This document shows, one piece after another, positions 46,915-58,792 of a stretch of 64,000 nucleotides of DNA. The first letter of the stretch is position 1. Every line of letters starts with the position of its first letter. Source of the stretch: Antilocapra americana (Eukaryota > Chordata > Mammalia > Artiodactyla > Antilocapridae); NCBI GenBank assembly GCA_007570785.1, contig ML660777.1:7123941-7187940 (forward strand), given 5' to 3'. The position numbers and the translations under genes are program-made. The notes beneath the pieces were generated by a model. The model saw only the letters and a program-made list of their open reading frames with translations, ran no database searches and was not told the origin of the DNA.

Positions 46915-46916
46915 TA

Positions 46917-47225
46917 CCTGTGTGTGGAAGCTCAGACTATATTAGTAATACAATAGCAGTAGGAAGATTATATGAGAAGATCTTGGGAATGGCCTGATTC
47001 TGTACTCCATTCCTCTCTCTGAATAACCAGTCTGACACACCTGTACCAGTTTTCATAACTCTCAGAATTCAGGTTTCCTGGGGCCTCAGAATAACTTTGA
47101 CTCTAAGCTGATATTACCAGGAATCCTAGCTCACAGAACCTTCAAATTGCTCACAAACTTGTAAAGCTCTATTATATCCTTTGATGATCAAAACTCTATG
47201 CTAAAGTAACACATATTTTTATTGT
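46917..47225. other. Unassigned DNA
   Basis: No feature was recognised. Confidence 0.45.
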
Positions 47226-47231
47226 GTCAGC

Positions 47232-47447
47232 TATGTGTGTTAGTCATGTCCAGCTCTTTGTGACCCCATGGACTATAGCCCGCCAGTCTCCTCTGTCCAT
47301 GGAATTTGCCAGGCTCCTCTGTCCATGAATTTTCCAGGCAAGGATACTGGAGTGGATAGCCATTTCCTTCTCCAGGGGATCATCCCAACCCAGGGATCGA
47401 ACCTGGGTCTCCTGCATTGCAGTCAGGTGCTTTACTGTCTGAGCTAA
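47232..47447 (-). mobile_element. Bov-tA SINE, antisense, with internal duplication
   Basis: A Bov-tA lies in antisense from the Bov-A end (about 47236) to the tRNA head (about 47445). Inside it, 47282-47307 is repeated at 47308-47332 with two small differences, each copy containing ctcctctgtccatg. Confidence 0.88.
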
Positions 47448-49261
47448 AATCTTTATTTAGCCCCACATTGCCCGTAATAGCCACCTGACATTTTTGTGCC
47501 CAGGGCTGTAACCTGGGTTTTCTGGCTTATATTCTATCTTCTGTAACCATTTAGTATTTGCTAAGCTGGTCATAGGAGACGTGCTTGCTTTTTTATTTCC
47601 TTAAATTCTGAACTTCCTGTTTAAACTTTCATATCTATTGGATTCTCTACTTAGTACATTTCTTTTTCTAAATTTGGTTTTGTTTTGCTTTATGCTATTT
47701 TACTATTCTTCCCTTGGCTGGATCTCATCCGACCTCTACTGAACCAGTAAAATAAAAACAAATAAGTGCTATTTGTAAGTACACTCTTTTCCCAGAAAGC
47801 AGTATGTAAAATTGCCTGAAAGGAATGAAACTGAAGAGAGAGTTGGGGTCCTTGTTAATTTACATTTAATTTTAGCTTCAGAGATTCTTAAAGGCAGTGG
47901 TTATGTCTGCATGTGAATAGGGATATTTAATCAGTACAGGCTGTCAGGTTGATAGTAGTGCTTATCAAGAAATTAGAGAAAAATGTGCTACCAAGTCCAT
48001 CCTCCTGCCATGGAGGGAGCAACAAATCAGATGTGGAAAGTCAAACACTATGATTAAAAAGCTCATCTGCCCTAGGGAGTCTTTCATATATATATTTAAT
48101 ATGCAGCTTGAGTGTACTACCATGAAGACAGCTTTTTGCATGTCTTAGAGATTTTAATTGCAATACCTCTTGCATCTAGACTGCAGATTTTCTTTTTTAA
48201 GGAATGCTACTGATTAGTATTTTAAAGCTTGAAAAGCATAGAGTCATGTTGGAGGAAGATTTTGGTGACTTTCAAACAGGTATCTTTCACTAGAAATGTT
48301 GGGAAAGTACCACTTTAAAATATATACGTATATAAAGTTTATATTTCAAAGTCTTTAGTTTATGGGAGTGTTTGTATCTTTTCTATTTAATTTTATTTAG
48401 TATATTCTAATAGTCTTAGCTTAGGCACAGAAATCAATATTTCACTCTGCCACCATGAGTATTTTTAAATGTTCTTTTAAATACACATCAGTTTTAAAAT
48501 TTTAGCCATGAATAACAATAATTATGTTTGACAATACCTTACTGGAATGTTTTAGCTACATTGGTCTGAACTATATTCTGATTCTTGGAATAGCATAAAA
48601 GCAATTTTTCTTCTCTTGACTCAGTCCAGTTCCACTTTGACCTGGTCTTCTTATCAGGGAGTCTGGGGAATCCTTGAGTGAGTCTCAGAGTCTTCTGACA
48701 ATCTCTCAGACTATGAACTGTCAATAAATTTGGCTGTTTCAATTAATTCTGATATATTTGAGTTCTTAGAACCAATAATTCTTTCTAAGGAGTTTATCAG
48801 CTAAGGTCTAGAAGGCCCTTATCTTAGCAGCTCGACTTTACCTGGTAAGGTCTGTAACCTCTATTCTCACGCAGAACTTGGTTGTTTTCCCAGCATTGGA
48901 ACCAGAAGGGAAGTTTGTTTTTTTTTTCTTTTCACTTTTTTGTCTAAGAAGCCTGTTTCCTTTTCACTATATAATATCTCTTGAACTCTAATCTGAACCT
49001 AACCTCAGAGATATAACTATTTCTCTTTATTGAAAAAGGACCTAAATAATTTACTTCTTCCTTTATTCCATCAGAAATTTGCTTAATATAAAACTGTCTC
49101 TGAAACTGAGCTGCTGACTATCTCATAGGACTCAGAGATAAGGGAGGTACGTGGCCTGCCAAATAAGAGGCTCCTGTATATACTGAAAGCCCAGGCTTTC
49201 AGTTGGAACACTCCCAGAGATAAATGCAGGGAACAATGTTGATTCAAATTATGTCATCTCT
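47448..49261. other. Unassigned AT-rich DNA
   Basis: No repeat or gene was recognised over 1.8 kb. Confidence 0.45.
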
Positions 49262-49274
49262 CATAGAGACTGAA

Positions 49275-49488
49275 TGCATGTATGCAGGCGAAGTTGCTTC
49301 AGTCATGTCAGACTCTTTGGACTGTAGCCATCAGGCTCCTCTGTCCATGGGATTCTCCAGGCAAGAATGTTGGAGTGGGTTGCCATGGCTTTCTCTAGGG
49401 GATCTTCCCAACCCAAGAATCAAACCCACTTTTCCTGTGGCTACTGCACTGCAGGCAGATTCTTTACTGCTGGGTCCCCAGAGAAGCC
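49275..49488 (-). mobile_element. Bov-tA SINE, antisense
   Basis: A full Bov-tA lies in antisense. The duplication catagagactgaa is exact at 49262-49274 and 49489-49501, the longest perfect SINE duplication in the window. Confidence 0.95.
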
Positions 49489-49899
49489 CATAGAGACTGA
49501 AGGCCAGTTTCAAATCAGTTTAATTCATATTAGATTAGGCTTATATTTTCCTACCATAAAATAGCTTCTGCTGAAAAAAAAAGTCTCTAGAGAGAGTAAA
49601 ATAACAAACTTATATTTTCTCTACAAAGTTTTTATATGAGTTGTATATAATCATTAAAAGATTTTAGGCCTTCAAAATTATTGAAAAACATGAGGGAAAA
49701 TGATGTTAGAAACTGACACAAAAGAAGCACAGATGTGACGCAGGCGTTCTTGTACATGACTTTTGAAATACCTGCGATTAAGATGTCCAAGAGATTAAAT
49801 AATGTAATTTTTTGAAAAAAGAACAATTAAATAACAGTTTTATCACTTAAAAAATAAAAATACAGCAACTGATACTGGAACCAATAGCAAGATTTTGCA

Positions 49900-50790
49900 G
49901 AAGATTCTACAGTGATGAGAGAATTAGAGAACTAGAAATGAGGTCATAGTATGATATCCATTTTGAAGCATATATATAAAAGTATGAGAAGACAGAAAAG
50001 GATAAGAGACATACAGTACAAGGGAGAGTTTCAACATATATTTAACTAGTTTCAGAAAGAGAGGAGATAGTGACAAGCATATATTTGAAGAGATAACTGA
50101 CAATTTTCCAAAATTGATGAAAGACATAAAGCCGCAGATTGAAGATACTCCGAAAAAGCCAATAAAGATAAATAAAGAGAAAACCATGCCTAAAACAGCA
50201 TAGTAAAACTACCTAAAACCAAAGATAGAGAAAAATGTTATCTTTAAATGAGCAGCTCTAATACTGATATGATGCAGTGGAACTGTCAAAAAAATGGAGA
50301 CTAGAAAGGTATGGAATTATACCTTTAAATTAATTAGAGAAATAAAACACTAAAATTTTTTATTTTTGCTAAGCAAATTGTTGTTCAGTAATTAAGGCAA
50401 ATTAAGAAGTTTTCGAAGAAAAAACTCTAAGAATAGTCTTCAGCAAAACATATGTGATAAAGGAAATACTAAAAAGCATTCTTCACACAGAAAAAAAATG
50501 ATCCAGATAGAGATAGAGGTGTAGTGGGTGATAAAGAACAATAGAAAGGGTTAATACATTATAAAAAAAGACAGACATTTAACAATATAAATGAAAAGAT
50601 TAATACCTCATGGAGTTTAATAATGGGGATTAAGATTAAACACAATTATTATACAAATATGATATGGTATAAATGAACCTAAATTATTTCAAAGACCTTT
50701 TATTGTCTAAAATGAGGTAAAGATATACATGTATATTAGAATTAGTCAGTGAATAATGCATATTCTTATGCTTAGGATTTTCTATAAAAG
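49900..50790 (+). mobile_element. Old LINE ORF1 relic (L1M or HAL1 type), sense
   Basis: The stretch at about 50075-50215 (for example gacaattttccaaaattgat and aaagacataaagccgcagat) matches the nucleic-acid-binding region of ORF1 of old L1/HAL1 elements. ORF1 protein coats LINE RNA. Several stops are present and no frame survives. The minus frame at 49924-50187 is a shadow of this relic. Confidence 0.6.
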
Positions 50791-50854
50791 AATAGTAAAA
50801 ATACAAGGGAATTTATAAGGGAAAACAGAATAGTAGAAGTAGTTAAACTAAAGC

Positions 50855-51275
50855 AGAATTCTTCAGTTTTAACTGTATTGATGTTTTGAGACAGATAATT
50901 AACTGTTCTGTGCATTGTAAGATGTTTAACAGCATCCCCTGCCTTTATCCAGATGGTAAAGCATCTGCCTGCAATGCAGGATACCCAGGTTCAATCCCTG
51001 GGTCATGAAGATACCCTGGAGAAGGAAATGGCAACCCACTCCAGTACTCTTGTCTGGAAAATTCCATGGACTGAGGAGCCTGGTAGGCTACAGTCCATTG
51101 GGTCACAAAGAGTGGGACATGACTGAGCAATTTCACTTTCTTTTCTTTCCTGCCTCTACCAATAATTTCTTGTACTATCTTCTCCCAACTACGTAAGATT
51201 AAAAAAAACCCTCTGTATTGCCACATGTTCTGTGGGAGACAAAATCACCACATTTTAACACTTCTGAACTAAGGA
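50855..51275 (-). mobile_element. MER5A-like hAT element, antisense, split by a SINE
   Basis: The left part, with ctgtgcattgtaagatgttt at about 50909-50928, and the right part, with ctgtgggagacaaaatcacc at 51230-51249, are the two halves of a reversed MER5A. The Bov-tA at 50945-51148 separates them. Confidence 0.7.
50945..51148 (+). mobile_element. Bov-tA SINE, sense, head shortened, inside MER5A
   Basis: The first bases of the tRNA head are missing. The rest is intact to the CACTTTC tail. The duplication cctgcct is found at 50938-50944 and 51149-51155. Confidence 0.9.
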
Positions 51276-51629
51276 AAGCAGTACAGCTAAGGGAAAAAGG
51301 TATATAAAAATATTGCATAGGTAGTAAATAAATAGTAATATGGCAAATTTAATTTGGAATAATTTTTACTGTGTAAACAGGAACTTCCACTTCTAAGTAA
51401 AATAAAACAGGTGCTGACAGCCATGTTTGGCTGGTACAACTGAATAAACCATAGAAAAATCCAAAATATAAGGTCATTTTCCCCCATAGGCTATTTGATG
51501 AATTCTGGGTTTTAAAGGAAAATGAGTGCTACAGAGGTGGTAAGGTAGACTCTCCACCATCACTAGGTAATTAGTGGGCAAAGTCCTGTTAGAGGGAGAA
51601 GACCTGCAAAATACAGAGAGAATTTTTAG
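51276..51629. other. Unassigned AT-rich DNA
   Basis: No feature was recognised. Confidence 0.45.
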
Positions 51630-51631
51630 TC

Positions 51632-51700
51632 TCTGTGTTGAACCTGGGTCTCCTGCATTGTAGGCAGACACTTTACCATCTGAGTCACCAAGGAAGTCCC
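51632..51700 (-). mobile_element. Bov-tA head fragment, antisense
   Basis: Only the tRNA-derived head is visible, reading ttgaacctgggtctcctgca through gtcaccaaggaagtccc. The Bov-A body is missing. Confidence 0.75.
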
Positions 51701-52129
51701 TGATAGAGAGAGGCTGAAGAGCCAATCTCAAAATATCCATGTGATAGACTTATTAATGCTGAGACTGTAGAATCTCTAAGCTTTGAATCTAAAATCCAAG
51801 GAAAGTCAAGCTCGAGGAGTAAGACAAACTAGTGGAGAACAAGTTTGTCCCCTGCTCAAAACATGATTTTATTTAGGTGTGAGATTTTCCTAGCATATGG
51901 AAAAGGGAACACTCATGGGTGAAAGTTAGCCATTCATTTCTTTTACAACCAATATCTAGGGCATAGTACAAATTTGCTAGACATGCAAAAAGGCAGAAAT
52001 ATTTGATATTGATAAGGTTGGGGGAAAAAACACTGTAGCAGACACACAGGCAAACCAGTTATTGAATTTGGGAAATGAGGATCATAAAAATAACTGTGAT
52101 AAATATATAACATGTGCAAGAATTTTATA

Positions 52130-52260
52130 AATGGAAAGATGCATTTTACTCATGGTTTGAATGATTAAATACCACTATGGAAATTCTTCCCAAGTAGGTC
52201 TTTAAATATAATGTCATCTATATTAAAATGAAAGTAGGATTTTAAAAATAAAAGTTGACA
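52130..52260 (+). mobile_element. Possible old L1M ORF2 fragment, sense
   Basis: Weak similarity to the sense ORF2 region (ctcatggtttgaatgattaa, then tcttcccaagtaggtcttta). It could be linked to the ORF1 relic at 49900-50790. Confidence 0.35.
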
Positions 52261-52344
52261 TACTTATTTTAAAATATATGTGAAAAAAAAGAGTTAGTAT
52301 AGCTAAATACAGTAGTGAATTCTGGCAACAACTTGGATGAACTT

Positions 52345-52395
52345 GGCTGCAGTCCATGGGGTCGAAAAGAGTTGGACACGACTTAGCAACTTAAC
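52345..52395 (+). mobile_element. Bov-A 3' end fragment, sense
   Basis: About 50 bases of the conserved Bov 3' end (ggctgcagtccatggggtcg) are present, ending gacttagcaacttaac. This is an extremely 5'-truncated SINE or BovB insertion. Confidence 0.8.
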
Positions 52396-54169
52396 AATGA
52401 TTTCTAAGTTAATCAACATAATTAAATTAATCATTAATTTTCATAATTAAGTTTGGGTCAAATTTTAAAAATCACAAGAACCATGAGAAATGAATGAAAG
52501 TGAATTCAAACATATCAAAATATGAGATGAATTAAAATTGGCATTAGGCATTTATAGCATTAAAAAGTTATATAAAAAATGTCTGAAAACAATGATCAAA
52601 GCTTCTATTTAAGAAATTGGAAAGGTTTTGGTCATATTTACATCTGTATATCTACCTATATATTTACCTTCTTAACTGTATAACTTTCTATCTTTCATCT
52701 ACCATTTCTGAATAAGGATTCAGACTGCTGAAAGAATATTCAAAACAATAGCTAAGGCAGTCTGTTTCCTCAGATTTTCCTTTGTAGTTGGCAGGTTTTG
52801 TCTTCAGAAGAATGGATAGTAGTATTTTGTAAATTTCAATGCAGCTTAGTTTTGTTCCTGAATTCTGCGGGGGGGACAACGTATCAGAGAGTGTTATTTC
52901 ATGGTTAGCTTTTCCTGTAATCCCTCTAGTAAGCTTTTCTGTGGCAAGTAAATCATGTAAACATTCCATTGCTGGCAGGCATTCTCCATAGTTCCTTGTG
53001 CTTCTAATTTATTGAACTGTGTCTTCTTCAGCAGCACCTTATGAAGGCTACAACATTAATCAAAGCTACCCTGTTAGGGCCTTATGCCAACAGCATTTGT
53101 TCAGCATTGTTATCAACTCTTGTTTTATGGAAGATTAGAGATAATGTTTTTCAGAGCTCTGTGATGCTATAATTTAAATGAATATAAATATTATAACTGT
53201 TTCCAATCTACAACTATTTCTTAACAATTTTAGTCCAAAAAATGTTATGATCTTTGTTTTAGCATTATATACAAGAACTATCATCAAGAACAAATAGAGG
53301 CTTAAAAATATTTTAAAATAACTTGAATATTGAATTGTTTGTTACTGTACTATGAGCAAACTTTGGAGCAGTTAATATGCTAACCTTGTGTACTATTGGT
53401 ATATCTTCTGATATGATCATCAGAAAAGTTATATATTTATTTGGGTCTAATGTTTAAACCTGTAATTATGCTGAATGTAATATTTATAACTATATATATT
53501 CTGAACTTTATAAGAATTTTTGAAGCTTTCACAAATATAAAGCATAACTGTTGTCAGAAATATAATTGAATTAATTTATACAAATGGCTGATACTGTGTT
53601 ATTTTTGTCTTAATACCAAATGATAAAGTGAAAAGTTATTGCTGTGAAACTTTAAAAAATATGCTTGGGATCTGGACAAAGATTGTAGTTTAGTGAAAGA
53701 AATGAGTAGGCTTAAAAGCTTTGGAAGAAAAGGTGGCAGATTTTATAGAACAAAGTAAGTGTAAGAGTAAAACTGTAAGTTAAAAATGACCTAGAGTTTC
53801 TAGTTTTATGTTTATTTTTTTCTCCATCATTGTTATTAAGCTTAGGGCAGAAGAAATTTGAAGAGGAAGAAAATATATTAAAATTGTGAGAATCTTATAA
53901 ACAATGCTAGTGAATTTTCTCTTTAAATACATTCAGCTATGAAAGATATTTCATAATATTCTGTAAGCAGTAGTTCTGTGTGGCTTTTAAATGTATCTAA
54001 TAATAGCTCATTGATTTGTTTCTTAGGTGAGCAAAGAAAAAGGTGAATTATTAGAAAAATGCAATCTTTCTTAAACATTTCATCAAATATAGCATATATA
54101 AAGGCAATAATAAATTTATAATGTATAGCTTGATAAATTTTACATCCATAAAGCCAACACACAAAAGAA
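52396..54169. other. Unassigned AT-rich DNA
   Basis: No gene or repeat was recognised over 1.8 kb. A G run lies at 52869-52874. Confidence 0.45.
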
Positions 54170-54560
54170 TAACAAAACATGACTGTGTTCTTTCCCCCAA
54201 TGATAAACACCATCATTCTAACACCATGCTTTAACTCTGCCTAGTTATGAGCATTATGTAAATGAAACCATAATAGACATTCACTTGTGTCTGGTTTCTT
54301 TTACTTAATATTTTTGAGATTTTTCTAAGTTGTTGCATGTAGTTATGGTTCATTCATCTAAAATTCCTCATGGTAATACATTGTATGCATATAGCATAAT
54401 TTATATGTTCATTTTGATGTGTGAAATATTTGCTGCTCCAGGTTTTGCCTACTACAAATAGAGCTGCTAGTACATGTATTTTTGTGCAAAATGTACTCAT
54501 TTCTGTTGGTTTTATATACTGGAGGGAAATTCTGGAGTGGTAGATTATATATTTATTATT
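54170..54560 (-). mobile_element. Old L1M 3' region, antisense
   Basis: Pieces such as aatgaaaccataatagacat and actcatttctgttggtttta match antisense old L1 3' sequence. It is strongly decayed. Confidence 0.5.
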
Positions 54561-54699
54561 TAGTTTTTGCAGATAATAAATTTTCTAAAATGTTTGTATT
54601 AATTTAAATTTTGATAGCCATGATTCCTTTTGCCTGTTTTTGAACTTTTAGAATTACACTGTATACATTCATTGTAAGCAATAATTTTATTCATATTAT

Positions 54700-55260
54700 G
54701 TTAATTTTTATAGTTTACTTCATTTTCCTTTATCTGAGGTGTACGAAATATATGATTATTAGATAATTTATCAATTCTACTGTCAATGAAAATTTTGGTT
54801 TTGTTTGTATTATTTTGTTTTGCTCTTTCAAATAAGGCTGTAGCCTCCAATCAACATTTATTTTTTGTCTCCTTACAAATACATTCAAGAGTTTCTCTAT
54901 GATTTAAACCTGGAAGTGGAATTTATGTGTCTCATAATAATAATAATGAGTGCATACTTATTATTATTAGGAAATCCCAAATTCTTTCTGTAGTGTCTTA
55001 TGACTCAAGAGCGTATGTGTATTGTTGTTCCTCCATACCTTCAACAATGATGTGTACTTTTAAATTCAATTTTGTCAGTTCTGTGGGTAAGAAGTGTTAT
55101 GTTTTCATAATAACTGTTAAGGTAAAATGCACTGATGTGGAAATTGATTTATATGTGTTTTCCAAATGGCTATGGTGTTTTTGTCAGCAAATTATATTTT
55201 ATAATTTAATTTTAGATAGTACTTCAGATAATTACCATCAAAGCAATGTTACATAAGATT
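54700..55260 (-). mobile_element. Possible second old L1 fragment, antisense
   Basis: The part at about 54825-54940 resembles the same L1 region as 54440-54545 but with different detail. The 109-codon frame at 54927-55256 has no recognised motif. Confidence 0.3.
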
Positions 55261-55690
55261 TGATAATTATTAATAATTGCAGATTAGGATAAAATATATA
55301 AATATATTATAAAGTCTCAGGCATTAAGTATCTCATGTCTTACTCTTAAAAATTAACATTAAAGATATTGGGGAGGACAGTTTTCCGTCCATGTTTATCT
55401 GTGTTGAAACTGCTAAACAGAAATAGATTTTTCTTCATTAGCACTCCTAAAAATGTGATGCATGCCTAATTTTACCTTGAAGGAGAGGGAAGAGTGAGTC
55501 TACAATATTGTATTCATTTTCTATGGCTGTATAGCATGTTACCACAAATGCAACAGCATCAAGCAACACAAATTTATTCTCTTCCAGTATTGGTAGGTCT
55601 GAAGCTTGGCATGACAGATTTCTCTGCTCACCAGGTTAAATCAGGGTATGTCATCCTCTTCTAAGTTCTTTCTTTGTCTCATGTTTTCCA

Positions 55691-55907
55691 GATGTGCTGT
55701 GCCTAGTTGCTCAGTCATGTCCAACTCTTTGTGACCCCATGGATTCTAGCCTGCCAGGCTCCTCTGTCCATGGGGATTCCTCAGCCAATAATACTGGAAT
55801 GGGTTGCCATGCCCTCCTCCAGGGGATCTTCCCAACCCAGGGATCGAACCCAGGTTCCTCACTGCAGATGAATTCTTTACTGTTTGAGCGACCAGGGAAG
55901 TGATTCT
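55691..55907 (-). mobile_element. Bov-tA SINE, antisense
   Basis: A full-length copy. The duplication atgttttcca is exact at 55681-55690 and 55908-55917. Confidence 0.93.
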
Positions 55908-56028
55908 ATGTTTTCCATATGGCCTTTTCCGTTTTCAAGGCATCAGTGGCACATTTGAATCTCTTGATTTTACTTGTTTAATCACTAGCTGGAAAATGTT
56001 CTTTGCTTTTCAGGGCTTATGTGATTAG

Positions 56029-56061
<33 letters not shown>

Positions 56062-56272
56062 ATGCTCAGTCACTCAGTCATGTCCAGCTCTTTGCAACCC
56101 CATAGACTTTAGCCTGCCAGACTTCTCTGTACATGGAATTATCCAGGCAAGAATACTGGAGTGGGTTACCATTTCCTCCAGGGATCTTCTCAACCCAGGG
56201 ATTGAATCCACATCTCCTGTATCTCCTGCATTGGCAGGTGGATTCTTTACCACTGAGCCACCTAGAAAGCCC
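56029..56272 (-). mobile_element. Bov-tA SINE, antisense, with TG microsatellite at its 3' end
   Basis: The SINE body starts at about 56060 in antisense. The (TG)n at 56031-56059 lies between it and the left duplication, so the repeat belongs to the SINE tail. The duplication tgtgattag is exact at 56020-56028 and 56273-56281. Confidence 0.93.
56031..56059. repeat. (TG)n microsatellite
   Basis: About fourteen TG units form the expanded tail of the adjacent antisense SINE. Confidence 0.95.
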
Positions 56273-56345
56273 TGTGATTAGGTTAGACCCACCTAAATAA
56301 TCTCTTTGCCATATAATTTAACATGATCATAGATGTGACACCTAG

Positions 56346-56976
56346 TGTGATTTATCTAACAAATTGACCTAACAAATCACATACCCTTCACCAACACAGT
56401 ACTGTAAAGAAATTATCCCTCAACTAAAAATAAATAAATTAAACAAACTTAAGCCAAAAAAAATTATGCTGAGATAAACATGCATACATGAATTAGGCAG
56501 GGGCGTACTGATCTGATATGATTGAACATACAGAAAAGGCCACCTGTTTAAAAATTAACCTTCCTTTTTTTCTCACTTCCTTTCCATCTGACCTGATATA
56601 ATCTATGAATTCTGTCTATTTGGTTTTGAGGCATTCATTTTTTGAAGTGCATATCAAGAATAAACCACATTATATATCACAAAGTATATAAGTAAGAAAA
56701 TTCATATCGCTTTAAATATTGCATTAAGGCAAAACAAGGGCGACATCAAACATTAGCTACCTAATTAATCTATTTGAAGTGTGACCTTGTTGTTATTTTC
56801 AAAACAAAAATTAAAATTAATTTACCAACTTAAATTGAGCAGTATTTTTTTGAGCATCATCTATGTACCAGATCCATAGTTAAGTATTAGGATTGTAAAT
56901 ATTACTCTTGTCTCAGTCCAGCTGGACACAAGGACATCCATGCAAATATAAGTAATATATAGCCTTCAACTTCCAG
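56346..56976. other. Unassigned AT-rich DNA
   Basis: No feature was recognised. Confidence 0.45.
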
Positions 56977-56978
56977 TT

Positions 56979-57157
56979 GGGATTTCCTCATAGCTCAGTA
57001 GATAAAAATCCACCTGCAATGCAAGAGATTGGGAAAATACCCTGGAGAAGGAAATGGCAACCCACTTCAGTATTCTTGCCAGAATCCCAGGGATGGGGGA
57101 GCCTGGTGGGCTGCCATTTGTGGGGTCGCATAGAGTCCGACACGATTGAGGTGACTT

Positions 57158-57195
<38 letters not shown>
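56979..57195 (+). mobile_element. Bov-tA SINE, sense, with AGC tail and internal deletion
   Basis: The head starts tgggatttcctcatagctca. About 20 bases are missing near 57029, where the second promoter box should be. The body is of the Bov-A2 second-monomer type and ends in about twelve AGC units with one AAC (57157-57194). Confidence 0.88.
57157..57194. repeat. (AGC)n microsatellite
   Basis: This is the tail of the adjacent SINE. The poly-Ala frame on the minus strand at 56966-57208 is produced by this repeat and is not a protein. Confidence 0.9.
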
Positions 57196-57543
57196 ATATT
57201 ATAAACATGTCTAATGGAATGGATATTCAACAGAGCTATATCTTAATCATTATCCTTGTAAACACACATTGCAAATATACAGAGCTCAGAATGAGTACTA
57301 TTAATATATCATGGATTTTGAATTAAATTAAAATAATTAATTGTATCTATTTTCATTGTTCTCCAAGATATAATAGTACATAAATATCTCAGTGAGTAGA
57401 CTTTCTTGATAATGATTTCTTCCTTAGAAATTATGAAAAGCTTTTTTAATGATGTTCATAAAATACTTTGCATCATTTCTGAAACAGAGACAGTACCCAC
57501 TAAATAGGTCAATACTAGGATTACTATTTCATTAAAAGTAATA
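57196..57543. other. Unassigned AT-rich DNA
   Basis: Nothing was recognised. Confidence 0.45.
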
Positions 57544-57554
57544 ATTTAAGCATT

Positions 57555-58136
57555 CAGTTCAGTTTAGTCGCTCAGTTGTGTCCAGCTATTTGCGACCCCA
57601 TGAATTGCAGCACAGCAGGCCTCCCTGTCCATCACTAACTCCCAGAGTCTACCCAAACTCATGTCCATTGAGTCGGTAATGCCATCCAACCATCTCATCC
57701 TCTGTTGTCCCCTTCTCCTCCTGCCTTCAATCTTTCCCAGCATCAGGGTCTTTTCAAATGAGTTAGCTTTCACATCAGGTGGCCAAAGTATTGGAGTTTC
57801 AGCTTCATCATCAGTCCATCCAGTGAACAACCAAGACTGATCTCCTTTAGAATGGACTTGTTGGATCTCCTTGCAGTCCAAGGGACTCTCAAGAGTCTTC
57901 TCCAACACCGCAATTCAAAAGCATCAATTCTTCCATGCTCAGCTTTCTTTATAGTCCAACTCTAACATCCATACATGACTACTGGAAAAACCATAGCCTT
58001 GACTAGATGGACTTTTGTTGACAAAGTAATGTCTCTGCTTTTTAATATGCTATCTAAGTTGATCATAACTTTCCTTCCAAAGAGTAAGTGTCTTCTAATT
58101 TCATGGCTGCAATCACCATCTGCAATGATTCTGAAG
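57555..58136 (-). mobile_element. BovB 3' end, antisense, part of a 5'-inverted insertion
   Basis: About 580 bases of the BovB 3' end lie in antisense, from the terminal ttcag repeats at the left to the region just after the reverse-transcriptase box (catctgcaatgattctgaag). The sequence switches at about 58136 to BovB 5' sequence of the opposite orientation. See the adjoining feature. Confidence 0.92.
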
Positions 58137-58792
58137 CTGAGAGGAGCTACCCCACATCTGAGGAGGGATAGCACAGGAGTGGCTGAGAGGAGCTACCCCA
58201 CGTCCAAGATAAGAGAAACCCAAGAAAGACGGTTGGCATTGCCAGAGGGCATCAGAGGGCAGACACATGGAAACCACAATGACAGAAAACTAGCCAATCT
58301 GATCACATGGACCACGGCCTTGTCTAACTCAATGAAACGAAGCCATACTGTGTGGGGCCACCCAAGACAGACAGGTCATGGTGGAGAGGTCTGACAGAAT
58401 GTGGTCCGCTGGAGAAGGGAATGGCAAACCACTTCAGTATTCTTGCATTGAGAACCCCATGAACAGTATGAAAAGGCAAAATGATAGGATACTGAAAGAT
58501 GAACTCCCCAGGTCAGTAGGTGCCCAATATGGAGATCAGTGGAGAAATAACTCCAGAAAGAATGAAGGGATGGATCCAAAGCAAAAACAATATCCAGTTG
58601 TGAATGAGACTGGTAATAGAAATAAAGTCCGATGCTATAAAGAGCAATATTGCATAGGAACCAGGAATGTTAGTTCCATGAATCAGGGCAACTTGGAGGT
58701 GGTCAAACAGGAGATGGCAAGAGTGAACAGCGACATTCTAGGAATCAGCAAACTAAGATAGACTGGAATGGGTGAATTTAACTCAGATGACC
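58137..58792 (+). mobile_element. BovB 5' end, sense, inverted partner of the preceding 3' end
   Basis: This holds BovB 5' non-coding sequence, including two copies of tgagaggagctaccccac (58138-58155 and 58183-58200), followed by the start of the endonuclease region. It runs to the block shared with 22951-23060 (ggtcaaacaggagatggcaa). It breaks off at about 58792. With 57555-58136 it forms one insertion in the head-to-head arrangement typical of twin priming. Confidence 0.88.

Larger units (their letters stand above)
55512..56345 (-). mobile_element. MLT1-like LTR (ERVL-MaLR), antisense, split by two SINEs
   Basis: The start near 55512-55575 (attcattttctatggctgta, followed by acacaaatttattctc) and the end near 56276-56300 (gtgattaggttagacccacc) are reversed MLT1 LTR landmarks. 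Between them sit two Bov-tA copies, each with its own duplication. Removing both restores a continuous LTR-like sequence. Confidence 0.65.

Noticed and set aside
56966..57208. Poly-alanine protein on the minus strand
   Set aside because: The alanine run is produced by the AGC tail of a SINE.
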